Assembly (NCBI GenBank): GCA_963789885.1
Contig: CAWBNB010000022.1
Location: forward strand, 24,322 to 88,321
Source: DATEDA01 sp963789885
GTDB lineage: Bacteria; Pseudomonadota; Gammaproteobacteria; Burkholderiales; SG8-39
Reading direction: 5' to 3'
Length of the DNA: 64,000 nucleotides
Shown here: positions 37,263 to 45,972 of the stretch, in pieces
How the letters are laid out: the number at the start of each line of letters is the position of its first letter
Numbering within the stretch: position 1 is the stretch's first letter
Notes under the pieces: model-generated
Database searches by the model: none
Told to the model about the DNA's origin: nothing
The model's input: only the letters and a program-made list of their open reading frames with translations
Translations under genes and position numbers: made by a program

Positions 37263-37772
37263 TTTCGATCGGCTTTCGGGTGATCGAGGAGCTGTCCCGA
37301 ACTAGGCGTCTGAAAGGTGCAACCAACTGATCGAAATAGGGGCGAAACCGGAAAGTATTCGGGACAGCTTCAACCCAAGCCCTTGATCAGTTTTGCTTTC
37401 GGATCTGCATGGGGTGCAGGGGGTCGAGTGTTCGAATCACTTCGCCCCGACCAAATTCGACGACTTAGTCGGGGTGAAGCTTAGAAGTGTCTAAGCGCTT
37501 GCTCGACGGCGTCTAAGTTTTCGTCCGGTAGCGTCCCCATCCAAGTCGAATGCGCACGTGGACGAGAGCATGCGCGTGCCGCGTCTCGCGTGACCCCCAG
37601 AGAGGTGGGTTGTTTGCGGGGCTCTCTGGGGTTCAGAGGTCGATCGCGCATCCCAAGCGGGCGTGCGGTTGTAAGAGAGCCAGTGCGATCGTTTCAACTT
37701 GACGATAACTCGCAGCGGTTCAGGCGAACGGTGGTGATTGAGTAGCTCCTCGGCCAGGCCTACCGTCCGCGT
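37263..37772 (+). repeat. R4: right-end module, tRNA-Pro 3' core, full alpha flank
   Basis: Module 37263-37408 with CTGTCCCGAA (37292-37301) and TTCGGGACAG (37358-37367), core 37409-37453, alpha flank 37454-37772. The module is nearly the same as R1 and the flank nearly the same as R3. No gene is supported within it. Confidence 0.87.
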
Positions 37773-37877
37773 ACGGCAAAGAACGATCCTACAGTCAAGG
37801 CGTTGAAAGCCGTCGTTCGACGGTTGCTATCGACCGACTCCTGCCGGTGGCGTTGCCGGTTTGCGGACGTTCGCGGA

Positions 37878-38090
37878 TCATCTACCGAGGCGTCCGGCAT
37901 GCGCCAGCCGAAGTCATGCAGTGCATCGCGAAGGGCGAGCGCGTGCCGCCGAACGAGTACTACCTGCGCACCAGCCTCGTGTTCGAGACAGCGTCGAAGT
38001 AGTACCGACTGGATGAACCGCATTGTTGGCGTCGGCGTGGGCCGGCGCGAGCCGAGCGCGGTGTACTACGACGTGTTCGAGGTGCTCTGA
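37878..38090 (+). pseudogene. DUF3237 family protein, 3' remnant with a frameshift
   Basis: The fragment reads IYRGVRHAPAEVMQ, PPNEYYLRTSLVFETAS, then after a one-base break WMNRIVGVGVGRREPS and VYYDVFEVL. This fits the C-terminal part of DUF3237 proteins (a YFRT..FET..Y.W.N pattern). The N-terminal half is missing upstream, where the R4 alpha flank ends about 100 bp away, so the gene was cut when the cassette formed. Confidence 0.55.
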
Positions 38091-38124
38091 CCGGCGCGGG
38101 CGCGGCCGCGCCGGCCCGGGCCTG

Positions 38125-38889
38125 TCAGCGCGCCGGCATCGACTTGCTCATCCGCTCGACGATGTCCGGCGGGATGAAGTTGACCAGCTCGGTCGTATCC
38201 GTCTCGACCAGCTCGACGTAGCGCTTCACGACCTCGGCCGGGTCCATCTGGCCGACGGTGATCCGCTGCACGAGCGAATCCATGACCGCCACGTCTTCCG
38301 GCGCAGCGGTCTTGCGGTCGAACCAGGGCCCCGGGTCGTTCGCCATCCGGTCGTTGAAGCCGGTCGCGTACGGCCCCGGGTTGATGAGCGCGACGTCCAC
38401 GCCGAACATCTTCAACTCGGCGCGCAGCGCCGTGCCGAAGGCCTGGATCGCGTGCTTGGTCATGGTGTAGGGCCCGGAGCCCACGCCGGCGCGCACGCCG
38501 CCGATCGAGGAGACGATCAGGATCCGGCCCGCGCGCTTCCTGCGCATCTTCTGCGCGACGCGCTGCGTGACGGCGACGGTGGCGAACACGTTCACCTCGA
38601 ACACGCCGCGCAGGCGCTCGAGGGGGATGAGCGAGAGCGGCCCAGTCTGGCCAATGGCGGCGTTGGCGATGAAGACATCGGGATCGAACTGGTCCACCCT
38701 GGCGACGTCCTCGGGCCTCGTGACGTCGAGCTTCACGACGGTCAGCTTCGGCTCGGCCTTCGCCAGGTCGGCGGCCTGGGCGTCGTTTAGCACGGTGGCG
38801 ATCACTTTGTGGCCGCGCTGGGCGAGCTGGATGGCCGCGCCGCGGCCGAAGCCGCTCCCGGCGCCGGTGATGAGTACAGTCTTGGGCAT
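38125..38889 (-). CDS. Short-chain dehydrogenase/reductase
   Basis: 254 residues with the classical SDR set: TGAGSGFGRGAA (cofactor), IANAAIGQTGPLS, the active-site VSSIGGVRAG and YTMTKHAIQ, and NPGPYATGF. It should be an NAD(P)-dependent oxidoreductase of small alcohol or keto substrates. AGGAGGGG precedes the ATG. It is divergent from the FAD dehydrogenase at 38970 with an 80-bp gap that must contain both promoters. Confidence 0.9.
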   Translation of the reverse strand: MPKTVLITGAGSGFGRGAAIQLAQRGHKVIATVLNDAQAADLAKAEPKLTVVKLDVTRPEDVARVDQFDPDVFIANAAIGQTGPLSLIPLERLRGVFEVNVFATVAVTQRVAQKMRRKRAGRILIVSSIGGVRAGVGSGPYTMTKHAIQAFGTALRAELKMFGVDVALINPGPYATGFNDRMANDPGPWFDRKTAAPEDVAVMDSLVQRITVGQMDPAEVVKRYVELVETDTTELVNFIPPDIVERMSKSMPAR

Positions 38890-38969
38890 GTCCCCTCCTG
38901 TCCGGTTCCGATGATCGCACGATCGCCATTGATTTTCCGCCGCGCCGGGCCCGATACTCGCGCTGTCCC

Positions 38970-40424
38970 ATGAAACCCGACTGCGATCTGCTCATCGTCG
39001 GCTGCGGCATCGCCGGCAGCTCGGCCGCGGTGACCGCGCTGCAGGGCGGCCTGAAGGTCGTCATGCTCGAGCGCGCGCCCGAGGAGGAGTTTGGCGGCAA
39101 CTCGCGCTGGACCGAGGCCTACCTGCGCATGAAGAACGACGCGGAGGTGTCTGACGACTTCGAGGAGCGCTTCGCGCAGAACGCGGGCGCGAACCTCGAT
39201 CCCAACGTGCTCGACGCGGTGGCCGGCGAGTACGCGCACTGGCCCGCGATCGTGAAGGCGCACCCGCTGCCGGATCCCGAGCTGATCGCGCATTTCGCGC
39301 AAGGCGTGCCGCCGGCCATCGCCTGGCTGAAGAGCTTCGGCCTGCGCTTCGGCCCGCAGCCGATCTACCTGCTCACGCAGAGCACGACGCGAATCGCGGC
39401 GCAGGGCGGCGGGCTCGCGCTCATCGAGCGCCTGATGAAGGAGGCGCGCGCGCTGGGCGCCGATGTGCGCTTCCGCACCACCGCCGTGGACCTCGTGCGC
39501 GACGCCGACGGGCGCATCGGGGGCGTCAAGGTCGTCGGCCCGGACGGAAAGCGCTCGGAAATCAGCGCGCACGCCACGCTCCTCGCGAGCGGAGGCTACG
39601 AGGGTAACCCGGAGATGATGACGCATTACCTGGGCACGCGGGCCACGTACATCCGGCCAGTGGCGCGCGGCGGCTACTACAACAAGGGCGAGGGCATCCG
39701 CATGGCGCTCGCCGCGGGCGCTGCGCCGGCAGGTGACTTCGGCTCGTATCACGCCGAGCCGGTCGATCCGCGCTCGCGCCAGCCCGAGGCGGTGGTGCAC
39801 ATCTACCCATACGGGGTCCTCGTCAACAACCTCGGGCTGCGCTTCGTGAACGAGGGGCCGGGCATGGTGGACGCCTGGTACGACCCCATCACGCGCACGA
39901 TCGCCGACCAACCCGAGGGCATCTGCTGGGTGATCTTCGACGCGAAAGTGGAGGAGATCCCGCGCTGGAAGACCAGCATCCGCTCGGAAGTGCCGCCGCA
40001 CGAGGCGGCGACGCTGGAAGCGCTGGTCGCGCAGCTCGGCCTGCCGAAGGCGGCTCTGGAAACGCTCGATGCGTTCAACCGCGCCTGCCCGCCCGAGTCG
40101 GGGGAGTTCAAGCCCTTCGAGCTCGACGGCCGCGCGACGAGGGGCGTTTCGCCCGAGAAGTCGCACTGGTGCCGGCCGATCGAGCGGCCGCCGTTTCGTG
40201 CCTATCCGATCATTTCGGCCAACTGCTTCACCTTCGGCGGGCTCAAGGTGAACACGAATGCACAGGTGCTCGACAACGACGGCAAAGTGATGGCGGGGCT
40301 GTACGCGGCAGGCGAGACCGTTGGTCTGTACCACCAGGTCTACACCGGCGCGACCTCGGTGCTGCGCGGCACGGTGTTCGGGCGCACGGCAGCGTTGCAC
40401 GTCGCCGGCCAGAAGCCGAGCTAG
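38970..40424 (+). CDS. FAD-dependent dehydrogenase (TcuA/fumarate-reductase-like)
   Basis: 484 residues with the N-terminal FAD motif LLIVGCGIAGSSAAVTAL and a second glycine motif ATLLASGGYEGNPEM. NSRWTEAYLRM, SYHAEPVDPR, and the C-terminal FGGLKVNTNAQVL, AGLYAAGETVGLYH and GATSVLRGTVFGRTAA complete the fumarate-reductase/tricarballylate-dehydrogenase pattern. It probably oxidises or reduces a dicarboxylate- or ketosteroid-like substrate; the exact one is unknown. Confidence 0.88.
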   Translation: MKPDCDLLIVGCGIAGSSAAVTALQGGLKVVMLERAPEEEFGGNSRWTEAYLRMKNDAEVSDDFEERFAQNAGANLDPNVLDAVAGEYAHWPAIVKAHPLPDPELIAHFAQGVPPAIAWLKSFGLRFGPQPIYLLTQSTTRIAAQGGGLALIERLMKEARALGADVRFRTTAVDLVRDADGRIGGVKVVGPDGKRSEISAHATLLASGGYEGNPEMMTHYLGTRATYIRPVARGGYYNKGEGIRMALAAGAAPAGDFGSYHAEPVDPRSRQPEAVVHIYPYGVLVNNLGLRFVNEGPGMVDAWYDPITRTIADQPEGICWVIFDAKVEEIPRWKTSIRSEVPPHEAATLEALVAQLGLPKAALETLDAFNRACPPESGEFKPFELDGRATRGVSPEKSHWCRPIERPPFRAYPIISANCFTFGGLKVNTNAQVLDNDGKVMAGLYAAGETVGLYHQVYTGATSVLRGTVFGRTAALHVAGQKPS

Positions 40425-40588
40425 GCCAGCGTGAATCCTTCGTAGCCCTTCGCCGCCAACTCCTCGCACCCATGGCGAGACGCACCAGAGCGTGACTGTC
40501 ACACCTGCCGTTACGCGATCGGCCGGCCGGGTGGCGTTCACCTAGCGCCTGTTCGCCGCATAATCGAAGCTCGAAGGAAGACCCCACG

Positions 40589-41323
40589 ATGACCGACTCT
40601 CTCGCCAACAAAACCGCTCTCGTCACCGGCGCCTCGCGCGGCATCGGCAAAGCGATCGCCATTGCGCTCGCCGAAGCCGGCGCCAACGTCGCGGTCAACT
40701 ATCGGGAACGCAAGAAGGAAGCCGACGAAACCGTCGCAGTCATCAAAAGACTCGGCCGCAAATCCGTCGCCGTCCAGGCCGACGTCTCTAAATCAGAAGA
40801 GGTCGCCAACCTCATAAAACAAGTCGAAGCTGCCCTCGGCTCGGTCGACATTCTCATAAACAACGCCGGCCACGCATCACGCAGAACCCTCGACGAACTG
40901 ACCGAGGAGGACTTCGACTACACGATCGCCACGAACCTGAAATCCGCCTTCCTCTGTTCGCACGCCGTCTACCAGGGGATGCAACAACGCCGATGGGGCC
41001 GCATCATCAACATTTCCTCCGGCGCGGCGCGCGGCGCAGGCGCGGTCGGCGCACACTACAACGCCTCCAAAGCCGGCATGGAAGGCCTCACCCGCGGCTA
41101 TGCGGCAAGACTCGCGAAGGACAACGTACTAGTAAACGCGGTCGCCCCGTCACTCATCGCCACCGAAATGATCGCCCCACACCGCAAGGAAAACGAATCC
41201 AACATCCCGGTCGGGCGCCTTGGAACCGGCGAAGAAGTCGCCGCCGTCGTCGTCACCGTCGCGCAGAACCCCTACATGACCGGACAGACGGTTGGGGTCA
41301 ACGGCGGTCTTCACTTCAACTGA
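40589..41323 (+). CDS. SDR family oxidoreductase (FabG-like), atypical codon use
   Basis: 244 residues: TGASRGIGKAIAIAL, NNAGHASRRTL, NISSGAARGAGAVGAHYNAS with the Ser-Tyr-Lys triad (YNASKAG), and a C-terminal TGQTVGVNGG. It resembles 3-oxoacyl-ACP reductases and relatives. Codon choice differs from neighbours: leucine is almost always CTC, lysine mostly AAA, glutamate GAA, and isoleucine ATA occurs, whereas adjacent genes use CTG, AAG and GAG. This suggests a different origin from the rest of cassette 4. Confidence 0.9.
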   Translation: MTDSLANKTALVTGASRGIGKAIAIALAEAGANVAVNYRERKKEADETVAVIKRLGRKSVAVQADVSKSEEVANLIKQVEAALGSVDILINNAGHASRRTLDELTEEDFDYTIATNLKSAFLCSHAVYQGMQQRRWGRIINISSGAARGAGAVGAHYNASKAGMEGLTRGYAARLAKDNVLVNAVAPSLIATEMIAPHRKENESNIPVGRLGTGEEVAAVVVTVAQNPYMTGQTVGVNGGLHFN

Positions 41324-41493
41324 GAATAGGGCTCAGGATAGCCGAGCGGCGCCGAATCGCGGCAGCGCAGATCAAACTCGTAGGCGACGCGCTGTACGAG
41401 TTCTTCACTCATCCTCGGATCGGGCTCGAGCCTGGCGAAATGATCCGCGGATCTCGCCGCCGGAAGCTGCACTGACTAGCACGGACCCCACGA

Positions 41494-41517
41494 AGCCCGC
41501 CGCGCGCGGGCTTTCTT
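41494..41517 (+). terminator. Rho-independent terminator
   Basis: AGCCCGC (41494-41500), loop CGCGC, GCGGGCT (41506-41512), then TTCTT. It lies 170 bp after the FabG-like gene; no gene is supported in 41324-41761. Confidence 0.65.
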
Positions 41518-41761
41518 GCGTGGAAGTGTGCGGCGGATCGCTAACGATCCACTAGCGGGCGTAGGTCCTCGTCGCCGAAAGCGGGCATTCGACGGCGCTA
41601 TCGACCCGAAGCGGAAGGTCAGGACAGTAGAGAGCGGACGCTCGAAACGTAAGAAGCAGACGTTTAACGTTCAGATCAAGGGCGCGCAGTGCGCAGTCGG
41701 CAAAGCTGAATGACGCTGTTGGGCGCGTCCCTCTTGCATCGCCATGTTAGGCCGCCGCGCG

Positions 41762-42247
41762 TCACGGGATAGCGTCTCTTGCGTTCTTCTTCAGCGCATA
41801 TCGAAAATCACAGTGACTGGCGCCCTGCATGATTGTTTGCGTCCGGGTGAGCTGCACTTTGGCACCAAAGCCTTCTGCATGGGAAAAATCCGCACTACAT
41901 GTCAGCAAGAACCCCAGTTCCGGTGCGCCGATCTTTTTATAGAACTCGGCGTAGCGACATTCAGTGACGTTTACTTCGCACGCTTCCGGTGTTTTCTTGA
42001 CCACCTCGTATTCCAAGGCATCTCCGGCCGCGTACAACATCTCGAAGGTTGAAGCCACCATCTCCCCTAGGTTACGTGCTCCTTGGGACCGCGACCACTT
42101 CTCGCCATACTTGCGATACAGGGGTTCGAGCGCCTTTCGGACAATGGCGTTGGCCCGTTCCTCGCCCAGTTCTGCCTGGAGGACTTTGACAAGCGGAACC
42201 AGGATCTGAGCTTGTATCTTGACCTGCTCAATCATCGGAATGTCCAT
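41762..42247 (-). CDS. L-2-amino-thiazoline-4-carboxylic acid hydrolase family protein
   Basis: 161 residues. The segments EVNVTECRYAEFYKKIGAPE, LTCSADFSHAEGFGA and the near C-terminal GASHCDFRYAL match the ATC-hydrolase family, with conserved cysteines in TECRY, LTCSAD and SHCDFR. The N-terminal third is helical (IQAQILVPLVKVLQAELG). Family members hydrolyse cyclic thioamino acids, but many homologues have unknown roles. Codon use is less GC-rich than in neighbours. Confidence 0.72.
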   Translation of the reverse strand: MDIPMIEQVKIQAQILVPLVKVLQAELGEERANAIVRKALEPLYRKYGEKWSRSQGARNLGEMVASTFEMLYAAGDALEYEVVKKTPEACEVNVTECRYAEFYKKIGAPELGFLLTCSADFSHAEGFGAKVQLTRTQTIMQGASHCDFRYALKKNARDAIP

Positions 42248-42308
42248 CGGTCGCCTTCCTTGATTTCTTAGTTACCGTTGGCTTATGGTCTAGCGGCCTA
42301 ACGAACAG

Positions 42309-42346
42309 GATCTTGTGCGCTGTGCGGCAGCATGGCGCACAAGATC
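42309..42346. repeat. 12-bp perfect inverted repeat with attC-like boxes
   Basis: GATCTTGTGCGC (42309-42320) pairs perfectly with GCGCACAAGATC (42335-42346). GCCTAAC lies 9 bp outside on the left and GTTGAAC directly outside on the right, matching the RYYYAAC/GTTRRRY simple-site consensus of integron attC. AGCGG and CCGCT further out also pair. There is no T-run. Confidence 0.45.
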
Positions 42347-42606
42347 GGTTGAACGGAACCGCTGTGTTCAAGCCCCGGCGGTTTGGGGATTGCAAGACGC
42401 CGCTGTTGGAGGGATATCGCGCGAGGGTGCGTCAGGTGCACGGAATTGGGGTCCGGCGCGCGCGGCATAGGTAGGAAGGGCTGGCGATTGAGTGCTGGCC
42501 ACTATGGCAGAGGGGCTGATTCGGGTCAACGCAAGGCGGCCGATCGCGAACGGGCCTCGCCTTGGCGATGCGCTCGATGTGCAGGAGGTCACAGCCGCTG
42601 AGGTGT

Positions 42607-43807
42607 TCACGGTGGACGGTGGTGAGGGCCGAGCTGAGGAGCGAGGGTGGCGATGAGCCGCAGCGTGCCGATCCGGCAGATGGGGCAGCGCTCGATATCG
42701 ATGCCGAGTACGCGCAGGCAGAACGCCTGGACGGTCTCGACGGGGGCGGGGGCTGGCGCAGGGCGGTTGAGGGCGGCATGGGCCTGGGCGAGGCGTTCGC
42801 GCTTGTGTCGGTTGGCGAGCAGGCCGTAGTGGCGGATGCGCATGAAGCCCGAGGGCAGCACGTGCAGGAGGAAGCGATCGAGGAACTGGGAGGCTGGCAG
42901 GGACATCGTCTTGCGTTGATTGGCGTGGGCGCGGTCGCGCCAGGCGAAGCGAACGCTGCCGTGCTCGAAGGCGAGCAGGCGCTCGTTGGTGATGGCCACG
43001 CGCTGTACGTAGCGGCCGAGGTAGTCGAGGACCTGCTCGGGGCCGGCGAGGGTGTGCTTGGCGTAGACGACCCAGGGCTTGGCGCGAAGCGCGGCGAGGA
43101 AGCTGCCTCGTGCGGCCGGTTCGGCGAGGGCGGCAGTGGAGCCGGCCAAGCGCAGTTCGCCGGTGGCGAGCGCACCGGACAGGCAGGCGAGGAATTTGGC
43201 GCGGAAGACCTTGGAGAGCGCTTTGACGGGGAAGAGGAACCCTCGCCGCGGGGAGATCCATCTCCCGTCGGGAGCGAGTGCGCCGCCGGCCACGAGCGCG
43301 TGCACGTGCAGGTGCTGGGTGAGGGTCTGGCCCCAGGTGTGCAGCACGAGGCAGGCGGCGATCTGGCCGCCGAGCCAGCGCGGGTTGGCACCGAACTGGA
43401 GCAGGGTCTGGGAGGCGGCGGCGAAGAGCATCGTGTAGATCGCGCGCGGGTTGCCCTGGGCGAGGGCATTGAGCTCGTGGGGCAGGGTGAACACCAGGTG
43501 GAAGTAGGGCACCGGGAGGAGCTCGGCGCGCCGGGCGGCGAGCCAGCGTTCCTTCGCCAGCGTCTGGCACTTCGGGCAGTGACGGTTGCGGCAGGAGTGG
43601 TAGACGTAGCGGGCCGCCCCGCAGTGATCGCACTGCGAGATCTGGCCGCCGAGGGCGGGGGTGCGGCAGCGCTCGATCGCGCGCAATGCGCGGTCGCTGC
43701 ACGCGGGCGAGCCGAGCGCTCGCGAGCAACGCCGGGGCGTGCGCACGCACGATGTCGGCGAGCTCGACTCGGGCCGTCCCCCGCGCGCGGTGCGCGGGTG
43801 CGGGCAC
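42607..43807 (-). CDS. IS91-family Y1 transposase, one frameshift near 43700
   Basis: From a GTG at 43807: RVELADIVRAHAPALLAS, then after a frame change RALRAIERCRTPALGGQ, the zinc finger CDHCGAARYVYHSCRNRHCP, the HUH motif TQHLHVHALVAG, and the tyrosine motif region LDYLGRYVQRVAITNERL. About 400 residues result after one base change. The recombinase stop is just upstream, so translation may be coupled. Confidence 0.82.
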
Positions 43808-43810
43808 GGC

Positions 43811-44673
43811 CTACAGCCGGGTGCGGTCGGTGGGCTCGAGCAACTCCAGGGGCGAAGGGGTGGCCGCCAGATGGCGGTCGGCGAGATGGAAGTAGCGCAG
43901 CGTCGAGCCGATGTGGCCGTGGCCCATGAGCCGCTGGATGGTGTGCACGTCGACGCCGGCTTCCAATAGGTGGGTGGCGAAGGCGTGGCGCAGGGCGTGG
44001 ATGCCGCCGTGCTTGGTGATGCCGGCACGGGCCTTGGCCGAGCGGTAGATGCGCTGCGCGGTGATGACCGCGATCGGCCGCTCCGCGCCGCGTAACGCTC
44101 GCCGACGAACAGCCAGTGCTCGGGCCGGTAGCCGAGCCAGTAGCGGCGTAGCTCGGCGAGCAACCGCTCGGAGAGCAGCGTGTAGCGGTCCTTGGCGCCC
44201 TTGCCCTGTTCGACGCGGATCGTCATGCGCGAGGAGTCGATGTCGCTCACCTTGAGGTGGCACAGCTCCGAGACGCGCACCCCCGCCCCATAGGCGGTCA
44301 TGAGCATCGCCCGGTGCTTGGGGTTCTCGCTTGCCGCGAGCAGCCGCGCGACTTCCTCACGCGCGAGGATCTGCGGCAGCTTCTGGGGTTGCTTGGGCCG
44401 TGGCAGCGCGAACTCGGCCGCCGTTCGTTTGAGGGTGACCCGGTAGAAGAACTGAAACGCGCTCGCTGCGACGTTGCAGCTGCTCGGGGCGAGCTTGCGC
44501 TCGGTGAGCAGGTGCAGGAGGTAGCGCTGAATCTCCTCCTGGCCGATCCGGTCGGGTGAACGGCCGTAGTGCTTGGCCAGCGCCGCCACCGCGCCGACGT
44601 AGGTCTCGCGTGTCCGCTCGGACATGCCGCGAATCGCGAGATCGTCTTCGAGCTGCTTGCGCAACGGGCTCAT
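43811..44673 (-). CDS. Tyrosine recombinase accompanying IS91, one frameshift near 44090
   Basis: The N-terminal SAM-like domain is MSERTRETYVGAVAALAKHY with PDRIGQEEIQRYLLHLL. The catalytic part has YGAGVRVSELCHLKVSD (Arg), KDRYTLLSERLL, then after a break near 44090 GIHALRHAFATHLLEAG (His, Arg) and LMGHGHIGSTLRYFHL (His, Tyr). It is the XerC/D-like recombinase often paired with IS91-type transposases. It is unlikely to be the integrase of the tRNA-Pro array. Confidence 0.8.
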
Positions 44674-44760
44674 CGCGTGTCTCCTCAGTGATCGCGGGAA
44701 CATCCCCGCAGAAATCACGCTGACACACGCACGCAGCCCACGCTGCAGCGTTCGAAACGC

Positions 44761-45249
44761 CCTCGACTTCGCAGAACTTCAGCGAACGCTGAAGCAGCGA
44801 CCTTCCACCGCGAAGCGGTTTAGTTCAACGTGTCTTATCAGAACACATTTTCAATTTAACCGGATTTGGGTTTCGAGTTAATTGGAGACTTGGGACTGGG
44901 GACTCCGTCGTTTACTCTGGTAATCGCACCCGCAACGAACGTCCGCTTCGGAGCAACTTAGGAAACGGGGTTATGTGGCTGGTTGTGGCCAGATGAGCGA
45001 AGTTCGCGAACGTCCGCTTTTCTGACGAACGAAGGGCAGTAACGGGGTCAATGGCTGACCACGGCAAAGCGTCCTCAGTAAACCTTCCGGAACTGCAGCC
45101 TTCTCGAAGCCGACCGACGCGGTCGCGATCTCAACGACAGCAGCTGACTCGCTGGGAATCCAGCCAGAACTACCGCAACTGCAGCTTTCTCTAAGCGACC
45201 GACGGAATCGCCGATCTCAGCGACAGCAAGGTGACTCGCACACTGCCCG
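44761..45249. other. Intergenic region with direct repeats
   Basis: No gene is supported. One dispersed-repeat copy lies at 45002-45049. A diverged 62-bp direct repeat occurs at 45091-45152 and 45177-45239 (each starting AACTGCAGC and ending GACTCGC). Confidence 0.55.
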
Positions 45250-45560
45250 AACTCGAAATCTGTTGAAGCCTGCGTCCCGAATCAGTTGCCCGAAACGCGC
45301 AACTACTTGGCGGAAAGCAAGGCGAAAGCCGGAAGTATTCGGGACAGAATCGCATTAACGTATTGATTTGATTCGCTTTCGGTTCTGCATGGGGTGCAGG
45401 GGGTCAAGTGTTCGAATCACTTCGCCCCGACCAAAATCAATCACTTGGGCGCGGGCAGAAAATCGACTGCCTCGAATTGCGCCGGAATATTCGGGACACC
45501 AATCCGCTAGATCCTTGATCCCTTGCAAAAGCGCGCCTGCAAAGCTGGCGGGTGCGCAAC
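45250..45560 (+). repeat. R5: right-end module, tRNA-Pro 3' core, beta flank
   Basis: Module 45250-45388 with AGTTG..CAACT hairpin and TATTCGGGACAG, core 45389-45433 (one T-stem change, TCAAGTG), beta flank 45434 to about 45560 ending in CCTGCAAAGCTGGC. The beta flank differs completely from alpha and returns at R6, R7 and 52797. Confidence 0.82.
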
Positions 45561-45655
45561 TCGTGGTTTCTCGTCGAAATCCTGTCGAGTCTTGCGGCGA
45601 TTGAGGCGGCCAACGATCAGTACAGCGCCGATCGAGTATTTGCGGACCACGGCTG

Positions 45656-45961
45656 TCACGCCGCCCGGAGGAGACTGAGCGCGGCGCCTTGGCCCCTGAC
45701 TTCCGCCTCCTCGTACTCCGCGGCGGCGATCGCTCGGTCGAGCGCGGCGCGCAGCCCCTTGGCGGCGTCCAAGGTCAGCTCGATCCCGGCGCGCGCTCCC
45801 GCGTCGAGGCCGGTGTTGATGAAGTCGAGCGTGATGACGTCGCCGAGCGGCGCGTGACGCGCGTGGTCGTAGGCGACCACGCTGTGTGAGAGCGGAAACC
45901 AGGCGTCGCCGCGCTTGGCCATGCCGTCCGCCGGCGCGATCTCGATAATGGATGTGCACAT
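45656..45961 (-). CDS. DUF6295-like small protein
   Basis: 101 residues: MCTSIIEIAPADG, WFPLSHSVVAYDHARHAPLG, ITLDFINTGL and a helical C-terminus with ARAGIELTLDAAKGLRAAL. The pattern agrees with the DUF6295 family as recalled. The function is unknown. The gene is 11 bp after the dienelactone hydrolase stop in the same direction, so the pair is an operon and the whole cargo of cassette 5. Confidence 0.6.
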   Translation of the reverse strand: MCTSIIEIAPADGMAKRGDAWFPLSHSVVAYDHARHAPLGDVITLDFINTGLDAGARAGIELTLDAAKGLRAALDRAIAAAEYEEAEVRGQGAALSLLRAA

Positions 45962-45972
45962 GTTCCGTCCTC

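Larger units (their letters stand above)
42368..44760 (-). mobile_element. IS91-type element with accessory tyrosine recombinase
   Basis: Two overlapping-style genes on the minus strand, a tyrosine recombinase followed 4 bp later by a Y1/HUH transposase, form an IS91/IS801-type insertion. The ends are approximate: unrelated sequence resumes near the hairpin at 42309-42346 on one side and after about 44760 on the other. IS91 elements move by rolling-circle transposition without target duplication, so no flanking repeat is expected. Both genes carry frameshifts. Confidence 0.75.

Noticed and set aside
41324..41475. A small protein after the FabG-like gene (ALYEFFTHPRIGLEPGE)
   Set aside because: No start codon with a ribosome-binding site and no known family; chance frame before the terminator is as likely.
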